A stretch of 6,861 nt of DNA from CAZNLL01 sp964573885 (GTDB lineage: Bacteria; Desulfobacterota; DSM-4660; Desulfatiglandales; Desulfatiglandaceae). Position 1 is the first letter of the stretch. Each line of letters opens with the position of its first letter. A model generated the notes under the pieces. That model was not told the DNA's origin. It ran no database searches and was given only the letters and a program-made list of their open reading frames with translations. Location: positions 1 to 6,861 of the forward strand of contig CAZNLL010000171.1 of the NCBI GenBank assembly GCA_964573885.1, written 5' to 3'. Of the stretch, positions 5,162-6,861 are shown piece by piece. Both the position numbers and the translations under genes were made by a program.

Positions 5162-6493
5162 ATGGCGTTTCCAAAGCAGTGTAAATACATCATCATCGGG
5201 GCCGGGATACACGGCCTCAGTACCGCCTGGCACCTGGGGAAGGCGCTCAGGGAGAAAGGATCGGGCTCAGGGAAGGATATCCTGGTCATAGACAAGACAT
5301 CCATAGGGGCCGGGGCATCGGGTATCGCCTGCGGGGTGATCCGAAACAACTATTTCCAGCCTGCCATGCGGGAACTCATGGCCCACAGCGTGGCCATATG
5401 GGAGGAGGATGCAGAGAAATACGGCTACCATCCCGTGGGGTATATGCAGATATCCCCTGAATCCATGCACGCCGATGTGGCCGAGATCTACAAACAGCAA
5501 AAAGAAATCGGGTATGAATCGGAATTCATCGAGGGGGAAAAGGACTGCCTCCGGTATATGAAGGAGCATATCTTTGACGACTGGCAGGCCAAACAGATCA
5601 CTTCGGTGTTGCACGAGAAAAAGGGGGGATATGCCAATCAGATGAGATCCCTTTACAGTCTGGCCGATAAGGCGGAGGCCGAAGGGGTGCGTATCCTTAC
5701 GGGAGTGAGCGTCACCGGTCTTAAGACCGATAACGGTGCGGTGACAGCGGTGGAGACCTCCAAGGGCCGGATCCAGTGTGACTGGGTCATTGCGGCACCC
5801 GGTCCCTGGGCCAAGACATTCTGGGACATGTTGGGTCTTCCCAATGAGATTGATATCAAGGGCCCTGATGGAAAGATCCACACCGGGAACCCAATGTGGA
5901 CCTACTGGTGCCTGGTGGAGGGTGTTCTGGGGGTGGAGCCCGCGTATGCCATGGACAACCAGGGAAAGATGCCTCCTGTGATCCATGTGGATTCAGCAGC
6001 CCCCCTCTATTCCAGCGAGGACGGATCCCTGATTACCGAAGAGATGTGGGGCATCTACTATAAGCCTGACTTCGGCTTTGGCGGGGTCCAGGGTGGGGCA
6101 GCGCCCTATATCGTGGAGGGGGATGTAAAGGTGGATCCTTACGGGATCGATTCCCCGGATTATACGGTGACGCCCGAGTTCGTCCACATGTGGACCTCGG
6201 CCCTGGCCCATTGCCAGAAGCGATATGAAGGCAAGCACCAATTGTACAAAAACGAACCATCCGGGGGCCTGGGTTGCTTTACCCCGGACAGCTTCCCCAT
6301 TTTTGATGTGATGAACCAGAATTGTTACATGATCCTGGACTCCAATCACGGTTACAAGATGATCGGGGTGGGGGAACTGGTGGCCAAAGAGGTCCTGGGA
6401 GAAGAGCAGCGTTTGCTCAAGCCTTTCAGGTTTGATCGATATGAAAAGGGGGAACTTCACCCCGTATCTCACAGCCCGTTTCCGTGGAGCTGA
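5162..6493 (+). CDS. FAD-dependent oxidoreductase, DAO family (sarcosine oxidase-like)
   Basis: This 443-residue flavoprotein of the D-amino-acid oxidase fold probably oxidises a secondary or N-methyl amine or amino acid. The FAD dinucleotide fold is at residues 9-44: 'YIIIGAGIHGLSTAWHLG' with Gly-x-Gly-x-x-Gly at 13-18, and 'ILVID' whose Asp44 would hold the adenosine ribose. A GAGASG loop follows at 49-54. A second FAD contact is 'DWVIAAPGPWAK'. The C-terminal block has 'GLGCFTPDSFPIFD' (Cys372, T374-P-D) and 'DSNHGYKMIGVGELVAKEV' (His396). Cys372 is near, but not in register with, the cysteine that anchors FAD in monomeric sarcosine oxidase. The start at ATG 5162 is chosen because AAAGGGGG lies 7 nt upstream; ATG 5132 lies inside the hairpin. 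Substrate is not deducible. It is probably under control of the upstream MarR regulator. Confidence 0.9.
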   Translation: MAFPKQCKYIIIGAGIHGLSTAWHLGKALREKGSGSGKDILVIDKTSIGAGASGIACGVIRNNYFQPAMRELMAHSVAIWEEDAEKYGYHPVGYMQISPESMHADVAEIYKQQKEIGYESEFIEGEKDCLRYMKEHIFDDWQAKQITSVLHEKKGGYANQMRSLYSLADKAEAEGVRILTGVSVTGLKTDNGAVTAVETSKGRIQCDWVIAAPGPWAKTFWDMLGLPNEIDIKGPDGKIHTGNPMWTYWCLVEGVLGVEPAYAMDNQGKMPPVIHVDSAAPLYSSEDGSLITEEMWGIYYKPDFGFGGVQGGAAPYIVEGDVKVDPYGIDSPDYTVTPEFVHMWTSALAHCQKRYEGKHQLYKNEPSGGLGCFTPDSFPIFDVMNQNCYMILDSNHGYKMIGVGELVAKEVLGEEQRLLKPFRFDRYEKGELHPVSHSPFPWS

Positions 6494-6565
6494 TATATCC
6501 AGCGGAGACCCTCCTCAGGGGTGGCCGGTTGCCCTTGGGGAGGCGGTAAGAAAGGAGGAGGTATT

Positions 6566-6861
6566 ATGGCACAAGCCAGAATAGGAAGCCGGGTAAAAGT
6601 CCGGTATACAGGGAAATTCAAGAACGGGACCTTGTTTGATGTCTCATGCAGCCATGAACCCATGGAGTTCACCCTGGGTCATGGAGAGGTCCTAAAAGAT
6701 TTTGAAGAGGCGGTCCTGGGAATGGAGCCGGGGGACAGCAAAACCATAACCCTTCCCCCCAAAGAAGGCCTGGAGGCCCAGGCCCCAAAGATGGCCGATG
6801 AAGAGGCTTTTAACCTCCGCACCATCAAGGGAGGAGAAAAGGATGAGGCGCTTCGGGAAAG
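6566..6861 (+). CDS. FKBP-type peptidyl-prolyl isomerase, 3' end outside window
   Basis: The first 98 codons are seen and the frame is open to the window edge. ATG 6566 has AAAGGAGGAG 5 nt upstream. Residues 1-65 are an FKBP domain: 'IGSRVKVRYTGKFKNGTLFD' with Tyr14, Phe24 and Asp25 at active-site positions, then 'EFTLGHGEVLKDFEEAVLGM' and 'EPGDSKTITLP'. Such enzymes speed cis-trans isomerisation of Xaa-Pro bonds. After residue 65 it departs from the usual pattern: the 'AYG' motif is replaced by 'KEGLEAQ', and residues 70-98 are charged and hydrophilic. No SlyD insert-in-flap domain is evident yet. It may be inactive as an isomerase and act as a chaperone, or have a new C-terminus. It lies 72 nt after the oxidoreductase with no convincing terminator between, so co-transcription is possible. 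Confidence 0.8.
   Translation, partial: MAQARIGSRVKVRYTGKFKNGTLFDVSCSHEPMEFTLGHGEVLKDFEEAVLGMEPGDSKTITLPPKEGLEAQAPKMADEEAFNLRTIKGGEKDEALRE

Noticed and set aside
5267..5986. Minus-strand open frame of 239 codons opposite the oxidoreductase
   Set aside because: It is a shadow of a strongly homologous flavoprotein gene, with no domain of its own.
6500..6530. Short GC-rich hairpin (ACCCT/AGGGGT) between the oxidoreductase and FKBP genes
   Set aside because: The stem needs a bulge and no U-tract follows, so it is not called as a terminator.
1..6861. CRISPR array, tRNA, rRNA, insertion sequence or phage attachment site
   Set aside because: No spaced repeats, cloverleaf, transposase fragment or terminal repeats were found by eye on either strand. 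The gene fragments are explained by deletion and frameshift without a mobile element.

Overview
The window looks like a chromosomal piece from an anaerobic bacterium of the Desulfobacterota (old Deltaproteobacteria) type. That is inferred from the mix of genes: a gvpS-gvpK-gvpJ gas-vesicle block, REC/HD-GYP signalling fragments, a stand-alone tandem-Cache periplasmic protein and a DAO-family flavoprotein. Shine-Dalgarno sequences are strong and purine-rich, and base composition is moderately GC-rich. No rRNA, tRNA, CRISPR array or insertion sequence was seen.

Region 1 (1-1318, + strand) is the end of a gas-vesicle cluster. It holds the C-terminal part of an ArsA/GET3-like ATPase, then gvpS, gvpK and gvpJ in the same order as in the Bacillus megaterium cluster. 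gvpS has no ATG, GTG or TTG at a sensible place. It has a good Shine-Dalgarno sequence 5 nt before an ATC codon, so either it uses a rare start or it carries a single-base lesion.

Region 2 (1319-1955, + strand) is a graveyard of signal-transduction genes. It contains the tail of a receiver domain with a clean internal deletion, then a response-regulator/HD-GYP gene that has lost most of its receiver domain, is frameshifted, and is cut off exactly where the catalytic HD dyad should be.

Region 3 (1857-4212, - strand) is a two-gene operon: a secreted protein with two Cache domains, followed 13 nt later by an NCS2-type purine/pyrimidine permease. The permease has an apparent one-base deletion near its C-terminus. 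Its family-like end (LHQIFRLGESHQNT) is still legible in the neighbouring frame. The frame actually open runs on into the antisense strand of the dead HD-GYP gene and adds about 45 unrelated residues.

Region 4 (4213-6861, + strand) begins with a divergent promoter region. An 8-bp perfect inverted repeat overlaps the probable -10 box of a MarR-family regulator gene, which suggests autoregulation. After marR come an 18-codon ORF with a very strong ribosome site, a perfect 9-bp hairpin, a sarcosine-oxidase-like FAD-dependent oxidoreductase, and an FKBP-type prolyl isomerase that runs off the window. The most interesting points are the Cache-permease pairing as a possible ligand-sensing uptake unit, the permease tail taken from antisense sequence, and the leader region between marR and the oxidoreductase.
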